From: Cyanobacteria bacterium UBA4641
GTDB lineage: Bacteria; Cyanobacteriota; Vampirovibrionia; Gastranaerophilales; Gastranaerophilaceae
Assembly (NCBI GenBank): GCA_002405805.1
Contig: DHMN01000076.1
Coordinates: forward strand, 1-19,122
Length of the DNA stretch: 19,122 nucleotides
Reading direction: 5' to 3'
Shown here: piece by piece, positions 1-9,042 of the stretch
How the letters are laid out: each line of letters begins with the position of its first letter
How positions within the stretch are numbered: position 1 is the stretch's first letter
Made by a program: the position numbers and the translations under genes
Notes under the pieces: model-generated
The model's input: the letters and a program-made list of their open reading frames with translations, nothing else
Databases searched by the model: none
Told to the model about the DNA's origin: nothing

Positions 1-27
1 TCAGAATCTATCAATGTTGATTTAGTC

Positions 28-48
28 ACCCTGAATTTATTTCAGGGT
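28..48. repeat. Intergenic palindrome (ACCCTGAA unit)
   Basis: A perfect 8-bp stem, ACCCTGAA/TTCAGGGT, closes a 5-nt loop. The preceding GTC makes the unit GTCACCCTGAAT, and the same 12-mer recurs near the right edge at about 19090-19101. It looks like a dispersed extragenic palindrome. It has no clean T tract, so a terminator role is doubtful. Confidence 0.7.
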
Positions 49-94
49 CTCTAGTATAACAAATTAAGTATTAGACTAATATGTTAAATTTGAG

Positions 95-115
95 ATTCCG
101 AAACAAGTTCGGAAT
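95..115. repeat. Intergenic palindrome (ATTCCGAA unit)
   Basis: A perfect 8-bp stem, ATTCCGAA/TTCGGAAT, closes the 5-nt loop ACAAG and is followed by GACGC. It lies 46 bp from the ACCCTGAA palindrome and has similar architecture (8-bp stem, 5-nt loop), which suggests one family of short stem-loop repeats. Confidence 0.7.
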
Positions 116-258
116 GACGCATGTTCCCTCGCCCCTTGTGGGACACTAGCCGAACCAACGAGCAACGCGAGTTGTGTGAGACTGCGTGCCGTATGGCTGA
201 GGGTTAGGGAGCGGGGGAGTAATTAGAGATTTTTAATCCTTTCAGAATAACTGATTTT

Positions 259-278
259 GTCGGCAGGGCAATGCCGAC
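259..278. repeat. Intergenic palindrome (GTCGGCA unit)
   Basis: A 7-bp perfect stem, GTCGGCA/TGCCGAC, with a 6-nt loop. A near copy sits at 18914-18933, sharing GCAATGCCGACCTA. The unit is downstream of recJ, but neither strand shows a T tract after the stem, so it is better called a dispersed repeat than a terminator. Confidence 0.65.
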
Positions 279-331
279 CTACATTTAATAGCCCGCCGTC
301 CAGCCTTCTTGCCTTTCTGCCCTCTGCATAC

Positions 332-2689
332 CTACATTCCAACAAGCAAATCTTCCAAATTATCCTCCAAGAGACTCTTTTGGAACTGTTCACACTCGAT
401 AATCAATTCAAAAATCTGAGAATATTTTGCACTATGCAGAACTTTTGAAATATCATCAACGCCTAAAAATTCTATTGTATAAAATGCAGAATTTTTATCC
501 AAAATTTTAATAAATCCAACTTCCTCATACAATGCCAACAACATTTCAAATATCTTCAACGATTTGCCCAAAAAGCTTGCACAGCGCACAAGTTCAACCT
601 TTCCGCCATTATTATGAGCGGCAAATTTCAACATGCCTGTAAAAATTTTCAAAAACTCTTGTTCATCAAGAATTTTAGGCTCGTAATTCATAAAATGAAC
701 CCCTTTTGGCTGTGATTTTTCCAAAATTAATTCAAGAGTTTGCCTATCTGCAGGATAATCAAAAAACATGACAACATCACATTTCGGAATATCCTGTCTG
801 GTAAAGGTTTTTGAGCAAATATTATCATACGATTTTATAGTATCTAAAGTATACTTACTTTCCGCAAAAACTCTTATATTCAATTTTGAATTTCTGATAT
901 AGTCGTTCACATTAGCCAAAATGCCTGTTTTAGTACGGTTATCATAGATTTTGTAATTGCATTTTGACAGAATTTCTTCTTTTATCGCATCAGAATGAAT
1001 ATCATCAACAATCAATTGTACAGAAGTGTTGCCGTTAAATTCATTTATCTGCGGATGGAACGCGATATCCAAACTGTCACCGTTTGACAAGCCGATATCA
1101 CCCTTTTTCCACCAAATCGCAGTGAAATCATTCGCACCTGAAGATACATTCAGGCGCAAGTGCGAATTATCAGCTCCCATAAGCCTTTTTTGAGTAACCT
1201 TCAAATTATCCATTTCAAAAATCGGACTTGGATTAGACGCGCCAAAAGGTTCAAGCTGTGAAATTTCTTCTATCAAGTCAACCGTCACATCTTGTGGCTC
1301 AACCAACAAATCGATTTTGACAAACGGTTTTAATTCTTTTGTTGAGGTGTACTCTCTAACGGTTTCATTTAAAGCCTTTTTGACTATTTCAAACGGAGTT
1401 TTCTCACCTGTAAAACTCAACCCTGCAGCAAGTGTGTGCCCCCCAAAACCATCAAATAATTCACCATTCGTGGCAATCACATCATACAGAGGTACTCCCT
1501 CAATACTTCTTGCGGAACACCTGTATTGGTCTTTTTCCTTGACATAAGTCATCAAAAACGTCGGTTTGTAATACTTTTCAACCAACTTCGATGCCACAAT
1601 TCCGATAATTCCGATATGCCAAGCATCACTATACAAAACAATTGCAGGATTTTTGTTTCCCTCTTTTTGAACCATCGCATCTGCTTGCGCAAAAACTTCT
1701 TGGCACAAAGTTTGACGAACCTTGTTCAACTCATTCAGTGTAGTGACCGCCATTTCAACTTCTTGCGGATTTTCAGAAATCAAAACTTTTAAAGCCGCAT
1801 CAACAGTATCCAACCTACCTGATGCATTAATTCGCGGAGCTATTCCAAACGCAACATTTTCAGAGGTTACCCCTTTGGTAATATCATATCCGGCACTTTC
1901 CAAAAGTCGTTTTAAGCCATGATGCTTACCTCGCGAAATCAAATCCAAACCTTTTGTCACAAAATACCTGTTTTCGCCTAACAACGGCACAACATCGGCA
2001 ACCGTTCCAACTGCAACAAACGGCAAAATTTCGTAAATAAATTCAGTTTTGTTGTATTTGGTCAATAGCGCTTGAGCAACCTTGAACGCAACCCCACAAC
2101 CTGCAAGATAGGTCAAATGCTCAATTTGGCGTGCTGACAAACTCTCATCCAACGCATTTGGAGCTTTTGGGTTAATAATCGCATAAGCCGGCGGTAATTC
2201 TTCTGGGGCTTCGTGGTGGTCAGTGATTATGACATCTATAATTTTAAAACTGTTGATAAATCTCACTGCATCAACATCTGATATCCCACAGTCAACAGAA
2301 ATTATCACTTTTGGCTTGACTGTTGTCATAAGCTTAATTAAAGCCTTTTTATCAAAACCATGACCTTCATTTTCCCTATCAGGGATAAAATAATGAACAT
2401 TTGCGCCTAAAAATTTAAGTGTTTTATATATAACAGAGGTCGAAGTCACACCATCAGCATCAAAGTCGCCGTAGATTATGATTGTTTCGGAATTGTCAAT
2501 CGCTTTTGATAAACGTTCTATGGTTTTACTCATGTCAGTAAAAACATCAGGAGAAGTCAACTTCATCTCAAGCGGATGCAAAAATTCGTTAATTTCATCC
2601 TCTGTTTTTAATCCGCGCGATAATAGTAATCTTTTTACCAACGATTTTTCACTAGTGTTTTTATCTTCTAAAATCCATTCTTTTTTCAT
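332..2689 (-). CDS. recJ: Single-stranded-DNA-specific exonuclease RecJ
   Basis: RecJ degrades single-stranded DNA 5' to 3' in the cytoplasm during RecF-pathway recombination repair and mismatch repair. The 785-aa product shows the DHH phosphoesterase core: GDFDADG at residues 74-80, DCG at 133-135, DHH at 157-159, GTVADVVPL at about 228-235 and PRINASGRL at 285-293. The DHHA1 signature GGHTLAAG is at 416-423. An OB-fold-like region follows (about 440-570), then an extension from about 600 to the end that fits the RecJ C-terminal domain of Firmicutes and cyanobacterial-type RecJ; E. coli RecJ is shorter (577 aa). All expected metal-binding motifs are intact. The start ATG has only a weak upstream GGGA stretch, but the N-terminus matches the family. 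The gene is divergent from the next one and is host backbone, not cargo. Confidence 0.96.
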   Translation of the reverse strand: MKKEWILEDKNTSEKSLVKRLLLSRGLKTEDEINEFLHPLEMKLTSPDVFTDMSKTIERLSKAIDNSETIIIYGDFDADGVTSTSVIYKTLKFLGANVHYFIPDRENEGHGFDKKALIKLMTTVKPKVIISVDCGISDVDAVRFINSFKIIDVIITDHHEAPEELPPAYAIINPKAPNALDESLSARQIEHLTYLAGCGVAFKVAQALLTKYNKTEFIYEILPFVAVGTVADVVPLLGENRYFVTKGLDLISRGKHHGLKRLLESAGYDITKGVTSENVAFGIAPRINASGRLDTVDAALKVLISENPQEVEMAVTTLNELNKVRQTLCQEVFAQADAMVQKEGNKNPAIVLYSDAWHIGIIGIVASKLVEKYYKPTFLMTYVKEKDQYRCSARSIEGVPLYDVIATNGELFDGFGGHTLAAGLSFTGEKTPFEIVKKALNETVREYTSTKELKPFVKIDLLVEPQDVTVDLIEEISQLEPFGASNPSPIFEMDNLKVTQKRLMGADNSHLRLNVSSGANDFTAIWWKKGDIGLSNGDSLDIAFHPQINEFNGNTSVQLIVDDIHSDAIKEEILSKCNYKIYDNRTKTGILANVNDYIRNSKLNIRVFAESKYTLDTIKSYDNICSKTFTRQDIPKCDVVMFFDYPADRQTLELILEKSQPKGVHFMNYEPKILDEQEFLKIFTGMLKFAAHNNGGKVELVRCASFLGKSLKIFEMLLALYEEVGFIKILDKNSAFYTIEFLGVDDISKVLHSAKYSQIFELIIECEQFQKSLLEDNLEDLLVGM

Positions 2690-2712
2690 ATTCCCAAGTC
2701 CCTATTAATAAA

Positions 2713-2741
2713 ATGATAGCACAGAAATTCAGGATATTAAA
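2713..2741 (-). promoter_or_regulatory. Possible recJ promoter
   Basis: Reading the minus strand, TTTAAT is followed after 17 nt by TATCAT, which is preceded by TGC (an extended -10). It lies 24 nt upstream of the recJ ATG. The -35 match is weak, so this rests mainly on the extended -10 and the position. Confidence 0.4.
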
Positions 2742-2762
2742 TTATGTAAATTTCTTTTTATT

Positions 2763-2794
2763 TTGTAAAAAATAATCTAAAATGTTGTATACAA
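2763..2794 (+). promoter_or_regulatory. Possible promoter with palindromic -10 region
   Basis: TTGTAA at 2763-2768 and TATACA at 2788-2793 are separated by 19 nt, a longish spacer. The -10 lies inside the perfect 10-bp palindrome TTGTATACAA (2785-2794), which could be an operator for the secreted coiled-coil gene. The gene's GGAGGA ribosome binding site is at 2815-2820. Confidence 0.4.
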
Positions 2795-2828
2795 ATAGAG
2801 TTTACAACTACGATGGAGGAATATACTT

Positions 2829-3263
2829 ATGAAAAATTTATCTAAACTTTTTACCCTTAGTTTAGGTTTAGTGTTGGCTTCTTGCACAGTAGCAATGGCA
2901 GAAACAACTCAATTTACACCGCTAAACTTTAGCGACAGCTCATCAGTAAAAGCAACAACAAGTTCATCAACCGTTTCAGGTACTGAACCTAAAAAGACTG
3001 ATTTGTTAGAGCCAAGCCAAGTTGTAGCCGGTACGAAAATGCAAAACGCTATTTTGCAAATTGATAACGCACAAGTTGAAATGAGAAACAAATTGTTGAA
3101 CTACAGAACAAACTATACAGAAGTAGATTCAAAATACAACACAGTAAAATCTGAAAGAAAAGCAGCAAAAAAACAAATCAAATATGCTGAAAGAAAAATC
3201 AAAAACTTGGAAAGAGCAAAAACAAAAATCAGAAAAAACTTTGAAAGACAAATGAATATTTAG
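2829..3263 (+). CDS. Small exported coiled-coil protein
   Basis: Unrecognised 144-aa protein. Residues 1-24 form a signal peptide: basic start MKNLSK, hydrophobic core, AMA before Glu25. The segment also contains LASC at 16-19, which fits a lipobox with Cys19, so the mature protein may be either periplasmic or lipid-anchored. Residues 25-60 are Ser/Thr-rich and low in complexity. Residues about 75-144 are predicted helical and strongly basic, with a Lys/Arg/Glu pattern typical of a coiled coil (for example ERKAAKKQIKYAERKIKNLE). A strong GGAGGA precedes the ATG by 8 nt, and an intrinsic terminator follows, so it is a monocistronic, probably well-expressed gene. It is divergent from recJ with no evident functional link. 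A structural or envelope role is only a guess. Confidence 0.8.
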   Translation: MKNLSKLFTLSLGLVLASCTVAMAETTQFTPLNFSDSSSVKATTSSSTVSGTEPKKTDLLEPSQVVAGTKMQNAILQIDNAQVEMRNKLLNYRTNYTEVDSKYNTVKSERKAAKKQIKYAERKIKNLERAKTKIRKNFERQMNI

Positions 3264-3284
3264 TTAGTTATTTGTTACAAAAAG

Positions 3285-3314
3285 GCTGCCAAGTGAGAGC
3301 TTGGCAGCTTTTTT
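3285..3314 (+). terminator. Intrinsic terminator of the coiled-coil gene
   Basis: Perfect 9-bp stem GCTGCCAAG/CTTGGCAGC with a 6-nt loop, followed directly by a run of T. It lies 21 nt after the stop codon of the secreted coiled-coil protein. Confidence 0.92.
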
Positions 3315-3407
3315 GATGAAAATATTACGAAAATGATAACAAGGGCTTGATTTTAAAAAATGTTTATAGTACATTTGTTCATGCGGAAAGACTAACGCAA
3401 AACATAA

Positions 3408-5065
<1,658 letters not shown>

Positions 5066-5232
5066 AATCTGAACTCCTTGAATTTTTCTGAACTTCCTTT
5101 GTTTTCATTTTTTGTCATTTTGCAAAAAAGTAAAGTGTTCCGAATTTAGGCTAAAATCATTGGAATGTCAGGAGCGTAGAATAAAAAATACTGCAAAATT
5201 CATAAAGAAAAAGAAAAATTTTTGTTTGTGTC

Positions 5233-5255
5233 AAAAAAGTGTAGTTGGTGAAGTC
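5233..5255. repeat. Copy A of an intra-element non-coding repeat
   Basis: 23 nt starting AAAAAAGTGTAG and ending GGTGAAGTC. They match 12973-12995 at 20 of 23 positions in the same orientation. Weaker colinear similarity continues for about 110 nt: a GCAAATAAAA block at 5273 (versus 13012) and GGTGTAGT at 5335 (versus 13073). Near-identical spacing argues for a duplicated functional element. Confidence 0.6.
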
Positions 5256-5273
5256 CTATGGCTGAAACCATAG
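5256..5273. repeat. Short hairpin within repeat copy A
   Basis: Perfect 6-bp stem CTATGG/CCATAG with loop CTGAAA, directly after the 23-nt repeat. Copy B lacks this hairpin. A protein-binding or RNA structural role is possible; no T tract follows. Confidence 0.5.
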
Positions 5274-5300
5274 CAAATAAAAGTCTTTTGCAAATAAAAG
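5273..5300. repeat. Tandem 11-mers GCAAATAAAAG
   Basis: GCAAATAAAAG occurs at 5273-5283 and again at 5290-5300, starts 17 bp apart. Such iterated boxes in a non-coding part of an element with its own helicase could be initiator or recombinase accessory sites; this is a guess. Confidence 0.5.
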
Positions 5301-5361
5301 AATGTCGCTTGGGTGTGGCTAGAGTGTTGTTGTGGGTGTAGTTTTCTATACTCAGATAAAG

Positions 5362-5387
5362 AAAAACCACACAAGTTGTTTGTGCGG
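5362..5387 (-). terminator. Intrinsic terminator of serine recombinase 2
   Basis: On the minus strand CCGCACAA pairs with TTGTGTGG (one G-U) around a 5-nt loop and is followed by TTTTTC. It sits 48 nt beyond the recombinase 2 stop codon, so the two recombinase genes are probably separate transcription units. Confidence 0.78.
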
Positions 5388-5435
5388 CAAGAAATTCAGA
5401 TAAAAATCTAAATTTTAGAGTAATAGCAAAATTCT

Positions 5436-6917
5436 CTATCTTTTGCGGATTTTGCGAAATGCAGATTTGAACGTCATTTTTAGACCGTTTTCATCGCACT
5501 TGAAGATATTTGCAACTAATTCAAGTATTTTTCTCTTTGTCAACATATCAAAACTAGTAAATAAGTCAAAAAGTCTTTTTTCACGAGCTTTGAGCATAGT
5601 AGATTTGACCATTTCAATTTGTTTTTTAACTACATAGATTTTTGAGTCTAAATCACCGTATTTTTCTTTGATTTGGGTAAGTTTGCCCTCAATATACTGT
5701 TTGTCTTCAATTTTATTTTGTTTAACCATTTTCAAAAAATCTTGCTCACTGTGATATTTACGACTAATATCTCGTTTCAATGTAGATAGTTTTTGTGTCA
5801 AATCTGAAAGCTCGTCTTTCAAAACCGATGTCACGATGTCGTCAGGGATAAGCCCTAGTCGTATTTCTTTTAGATATGTACTCAAATCATCATCAATCTT
5901 AACTTCATTAACATTAACCGATTTTTCACATTGTGGATTTGTGCAACGGTAATACACGTATGTTTTGCCATTAGGTTTGACCTTAACATCACCAGTCATA
6001 TAATGTCCGCAATTAGAACAAGTCAAAAGTCGAGAATAAAGTAGATTGTTTTTGCGTGAACATTTTGGAGTTAAGTCAAAAAGTTTTTGAACTTTTTCAA
6101 ATAACTCATCTGATATAATAGCCTCATACGTACCATTCACATATTCATCAGCTTGTTTCACATAAAATTTTCCGGTATAGAATGGATTTTTCAACATAGA
6201 AATTAGAGATTGTTTTGGAATCATGCCTGACGGTTGTTTTTCATACCTAAAACCCTGAGCATAAAGTTCATCAATAACTTCTGTAATAGTAAATTTCCCT
6301 GTTGCATAGAGTTCAAAAGCCTTTTTCACAAAATTAGCACGTTCAGACATAACCGCTGCTTTCCCAAGGTCAGTATCATTCATATAGCCATAAGGGCATT
6401 GCGTAGCTCGAAAACCACTAAGATTTTTTGCAACAATACCTGCATTGCATCTTTGCCTATCTAAACGTACACGATAATTAGAAAAAGTTATTTCCATATC
6501 GAATAGCATATAATCAGCAGGGTCGACAGGGGCTTGCATAATACGGTTTTCGACAACAAGAACAACTATAATCCCATAGTCATCAATCAATTCTTTGATG
6601 ACGTCGCTGTCAGTTCCATTTCTTGTAAGTCTGTCGGCATACGCACAAACAAGCACTTTTGCTTTACCGTCTTTGAACATTTGTACCATTTTATTAAACT
6701 TAGGTCTTTTCCCGCCTTTCATAGCACTAACATTTTCAGAAAATCCCTCAATAATATTCATTTTGTATCCTCTGCAAAAAGTTTCACATATTTCCTTTTG
6801 GTCATCTAAAGACGTACCTTTTTCTTGCTCTTTGCTTGAAACTCTACAATAGTAAATACAATCAAGCGATGTTAGATTTTCCCATTTATTAAGTACGTCT
6901 TTGTAGTTAAATATCAT
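5436..6917 (-). CDS. Large serine recombinase 2 (CcrA position)
   Basis: 493-aa serine recombinase and paralogue of the tRNA-proximal one. Both share RVSS(K/R)EQEK, FEL-ATG and MLKN-YTG segments. The resolvase domain has YCRVSSKEQ with catalytic Ser27 and Arg25, and DRLTRN at 95-100. The recombinase domain carries CPYGYMN at 174-180. The zinc ribbon uses Cys300, Cys303, Cys325 and Cys330, and a coiled coil at about 365-445 precedes a basic tail, as in large serine integrases. An AGGAG stretch lies about 11 nt before the ATG. It is downstream of and co-oriented with the ATPase, with a stem-loop in the 90-nt gap. A pair of recombinases is typical of SCC (CcrA/CcrB), where both are needed for excision. 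One may instead act in resolution or on a second site. Confidence 0.93.
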   Translation of the reverse strand: MIFNYKDVLNKWENLTSLDCIYYCRVSSKEQEKGTSLDDQKEICETFCRGYKMNIIEGFSENVSAMKGGKRPKFNKMVQMFKDGKAKVLVCAYADRLTRNGTDSDVIKELIDDYGIIVVLVVENRIMQAPVDPADYMLFDMEITFSNYRVRLDRQRCNAGIVAKNLSGFRATQCPYGYMNDTDLGKAAVMSERANFVKKAFELYATGKFTITEVIDELYAQGFRYEKQPSGMIPKQSLISMLKNPFYTGKFYVKQADEYVNGTYEAIISDELFEKVQKLFDLTPKCSRKNNLLYSRLLTCSNCGHYMTGDVKVKPNGKTYVYYRCTNPQCEKSVNVNEVKIDDDLSTYLKEIRLGLIPDDIVTSVLKDELSDLTQKLSTLKRDISRKYHSEQDFLKMVKQNKIEDKQYIEGKLTQIKEKYGDLDSKIYVVKKQIEMVKSTMLKAREKRLFDLFTSFDMLTKRKILELVANIFKCDENGLKMTFKSAFRKIRKR

Positions 6918-6954
6918 AATATTTTATACTCCTTTTTGTTTTTATGTACTGCTG

Positions 6955-6991
6955 AAAACCAACCCTGCATAAGACTACACAGGGTGGTTTT
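6955..6991. terminator. Stem-loop between ATPase and recombinase 2 (possible attenuator)
   Basis: AAAACCAACCCTG pairs with CAGGGTGGTTTT: 12 bp with one bulged A and a loop of about 12 nt. In the minus (operon) direction only four T follow, so it may lower but not abolish read-through from the helicase gene to the recombinase. On the plus strand five T follow the stem. Confidence 0.6.
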
Positions 6992-7007
6992 TCATTTTCA
7001 AATAGAA

Positions 7008-8717
7008 TTAATCCTCATCATTTCCTTTATTTGCAGGATTTGCAAACCAGTAATTCTTTTGCGTTTTTATTTTTTCCAGCAAGTAATCATTTCCTGAAAC
7101 ATCAATAGAGATAGCTCTATTCAAGCCTTTCATAACAACAGATTTAGTATCAAAACGTTTGTCATTTGCCACTAAAAGCCTGAATTGTGCAGGGGACATC
7201 ATGTTTTGCGGATTAGCAACATTGAATTTCTCAATATACCTGTTAAGATTAAGTCGCAAAGTAGTACCATGGATAAGTTTGTAATCTTGTCCATAATCAA
7301 GTCTATCCGCAACTAGCATACAAGTTATGTCGTTCAGAATAATGTCGGAGGATTTGACTTCGGAATTCAAGTAACTTTGGTATTTTGCATTGTAATCAAT
7401 CGCTATTTGTGCCAAATTCACAAGAGGGTATTTCAGAATAGAATTCACTAAATACCACATTGTGCAAGAAATTGCTAAATTAGAGATATGACGACCTTTT
7501 TCTGGTATAAGTTTGTTAAGTTGGTCATAAATGTATCTATACACCAAAACTATTCCTTTTCTACAACGCAAGAATACTGGTAAAATTTGAGATAATTCCT
7601 TACGCTTTTCGACATCAAAGTACGGAAAATTTTCCAAATTGAATTCACCTTTTTTCATGTTCACAAACGCTATCCTAGAGAGTAACTCTAATGAAATATC
7701 TCTAAAGAAGTGATTCGATGTTGAAACTAAATTTGTCAAAATTTTCGTTTTTTCGACACCGTCTTTTTTCCCTCGACCTCGAGATATTGCGTTGTAGATA
7801 TTTTTCACCACAGGAGCTAACTTTCCAAAGATTTCAGGAGGTAATTCTTCAATAAATACAGGGATATTCATACGAGAATAAAGTTCCTGCATAATTGCAT
7901 AAGGTGTCGAATTTCCACTCATAAAGTCGGAGTTTTTGCACAATCCGAAAATTGCCGATATTGTTTTCACTATCGTACTTTTCCCTGAATTTGATTCTCC
8001 GATGAAGAAAATCGGCGGAACACCCTCTGCTTCCTTTTGGAAAATATCCCAAAAGATAGTACCTAAAGCCATTCCAAAACAGACCAAAACCTCTGATTTT
8101 GGAAAAGTTCGACATAAGGTAGTAAAAAACTCTCTAAAGACATCTTCAGATTTTCTCTCTACAGGGTAGAGCATTGGTCTGCAAGTATTGCCCATGTCAA
8201 CGAGTGAATTTTCAACGCTGTCATAATTTTTCGTTTCATCAATCTTTTGAGCATAAGTAAGTTTTTGTGTTGCAAAATCATAAATTGCATTTGCCCAAAT
8301 AAATTGACCGTTTTGGTTACCTGCACATGCAAAAATATTTTTGTTTTTTGCGTTTTCGTACCATTTTTGTTTGAGTTCCCTGAAATCTTTTTCTTTCATG
8401 GGCATATCTAAATTTGCGGTAACGGCTGATATTGCAGTTTTCCAACTCCTAACATCTGCCAAATCTCTACTATTCAGTCTAATAGTAAATTCATTACCAT
8501 TTTTTCCAACGGTACGAATTTGGGACATAACTACTTCACTTTTGGTCTGTGGCTCTGTCCTATTGTCGATTTTCACTAGTATTCTAATAACCTCAACACT
8601 AGCATTTTCTGCTTCGTAGTCCTCTTGGACTTCTTCCGCAAATTCGTTTTGTGAATAATCCTGTTTTTGTTGAACTACAGGAACTGGTAAAAATTTCTTT
8701 TCTTCAAAATTAGTCAT
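7008..8717 (-). CDS. DUF927/Cch-like AAA+ ATPase, probable element replication helicase
   Basis: 569-aa ATPase. Walker A is GESNSGKST at 240-248, Walker B is IPVFIEEL at 285-292, a sensor-like LVSTSNH lies at 330-336 and LLSRIAFV around Arg348 fits an arginine-finger region. The spacing of a STPYAIMQELYSRMN segment before Walker B and an ISRGRGKKDG segment after it resembles DUF927-type ATPases, including the Cch proteins of SCC elements, which are known to be MCM-like helicases. Residues 1-220 lack a recognisable primase motif. The C-terminal 180 residues are helical and may bind DNA. Family knowledge suggests it loads on and unwinds the excised element during replication. Translation is coupled: the ATG overlaps the 39-aa ORF upstream and a GGGAGG lies 7 nt ahead. 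Other phage or plasmid D5-like ATPases are the alternative. Confidence 0.75.
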   Translation of the reverse strand: MTNFEEKKFLPVPVVQQKQDYSQNEFAEEVQEDYEAENASVEVIRILVKIDNRTEPQTKSEVVMSQIRTVGKNGNEFTIRLNSRDLADVRSWKTAISAVTANLDMPMKEKDFRELKQKWYENAKNKNIFACAGNQNGQFIWANAIYDFATQKLTYAQKIDETKNYDSVENSLVDMGNTCRPMLYPVERKSEDVFREFFTTLCRTFPKSEVLVCFGMALGTIFWDIFQKEAEGVPPIFFIGESNSGKSTIVKTISAIFGLCKNSDFMSGNSTPYAIMQELYSRMNIPVFIEELPPEIFGKLAPVVKNIYNAISRGRGKKDGVEKTKILTNLVSTSNHFFRDISLELLSRIAFVNMKKGEFNLENFPYFDVEKRKELSQILPVFLRCRKGIVLVYRYIYDQLNKLIPEKGRHISNLAISCTMWYLVNSILKYPLVNLAQIAIDYNAKYQSYLNSEVKSSDIILNDITCMLVADRLDYGQDYKLIHGTTLRLNLNRYIEKFNVANPQNMMSPAQFRLLVANDKRFDTKSVVMKGLNRAISIDVSGNDYLLEKIKTQKNYWFANPANKGNDED

Positions 8718-8829
8718 TGCAAACCTCCCTTACGATTTCTTCAACAATAATGTGAAGTAACTCTGCTAACATACTTTTTTCGGGTTCCGAAAAATTTGAA
8801 CCTGTAAGTTGTAAAATATTTTGTTTCAT
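8710..8829 (-). CDS. 39-aa leader protein coupled to the ATPase
   Basis: A small ORF beginning MKQNILQLTGSNFSEPEK and ending REVCND, preceded by AGGAG 11 nt upstream. Its stop overlaps the ATPase start by 8 nt (ATGACTAA), the classic arrangement for translational coupling, and it contains the ATPase ribosome binding site. Residues about 15-35 form an acidic amphipathic helix (ELLHIIVEEIV). I do not recognise a family. It could be a small accessory or DNA-partner protein of the replication module, or simply a coupling leader. Confidence rests on the ribosome binding site and overlap, not homology. Confidence 0.62.
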   Translation of the reverse strand: MKQNILQLTGSNFSEPEKSMLAELLHIIVEEIVREVCND

Positions 8830-8925
8830 TTTTCTACTTTCTCCTTTTTATTCTTTTTTCTTATCTAATTTTTGCAGGCCTACATATTAATAAATTCTGT
8901 TATGTTCTATTTCGGGGTATTTTAT

Positions 8926-8955
8926 TCTATATGCAAAAGCCCAAATTTAGTCCAA
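8926..8955 (-). promoter_or_regulatory. Candidate promoter of the leader-ATPase-recombinase operon
   Basis: On the minus strand TTGGAC is followed after 18 nt by TATAGA, about 95 nt upstream of the 39-aa ORF. The -35 overlaps an imperfect dyad, TTTAGTCC/GGCTAAA (about 8946-8967). A related dyad, TTTAGGCTAAA, occurs at 5145-5155 ahead of recombinase 1, which hints at shared regulation. Confidence 0.45.
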
Positions 8956-9006
8956 AAATAGGCTAAATAACTTGCGACCATTGGGATACAGCGATTTTTT
9001 AACAAA

Positions 9007-9036
9007 ACCACATTTTTAAGATTTATGTGGTATAGT
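9007..9036 (+). promoter_or_regulatory. Operator-like dyad overlapping a -10 box of a leaderless gene
   Basis: ACCACAT (9007-9013) and ATGTGGT (9025-9031) form a perfect 7-bp inverted repeat with an 11-bp spacer. The right arm abuts a -10 box TATAGT at 9031-9036, and the left arm occupies the -35 position, where no good consensus is seen. The expected transcription start is close to 9043, the likely start codon of the zinc-ribbon gene, so the message may be leaderless. A repressor bound here would block the promoter. Confidence 0.5.
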
Positions 9037-9042
9037 ATAAGA

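Larger units (their letters stand above)
1..331. other. Intergenic region rich in dispersed repeats
   Basis: No convincing gene lies between the window start and the recJ stop codon. The stretch is a string of palindromic units, listed separately, plus a G+C-rich block at about 121-230. That block is out of character with the AT-rich surroundings and contains runs such as CCCTCGCCCC and GGGAGCGGGGGAG. Related units recur at the right edge (18.9-19.1 kb), so they are probably dispersed intergenic repeats and not parts of one gene. A short plus-strand ORF here overlaps the recJ 3' end and has no ribosome binding site, so I leave it out. Confidence 0.75.
5066..5435. other. Non-coding tract between the two serine recombinases
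   Basis: No gene is visible in these 370 nt. From right to left it holds the terminator of recombinase 2, a repeat block shared with 12973-13090, a 6-bp hairpin, two GCAAATAAAAG direct repeats and the palindrome TTTAGGCTAAA at 5145-5155. A related TTTAG-CTAAA element lies at about 8946-8967, upstream of the helicase operon. The tract must also contain the recombinase 1 promoter, which I could not place confidently. AGATAAA occurs at 5354-5360 and 5398-5404. Confidence 0.6.

Noticed and set aside
9025..9042. Earlier ATG for the zinc-ribbon gene
   Set aside because: It lies within the dyad and -10 box of the likely promoter, so it would not be on the transcript.
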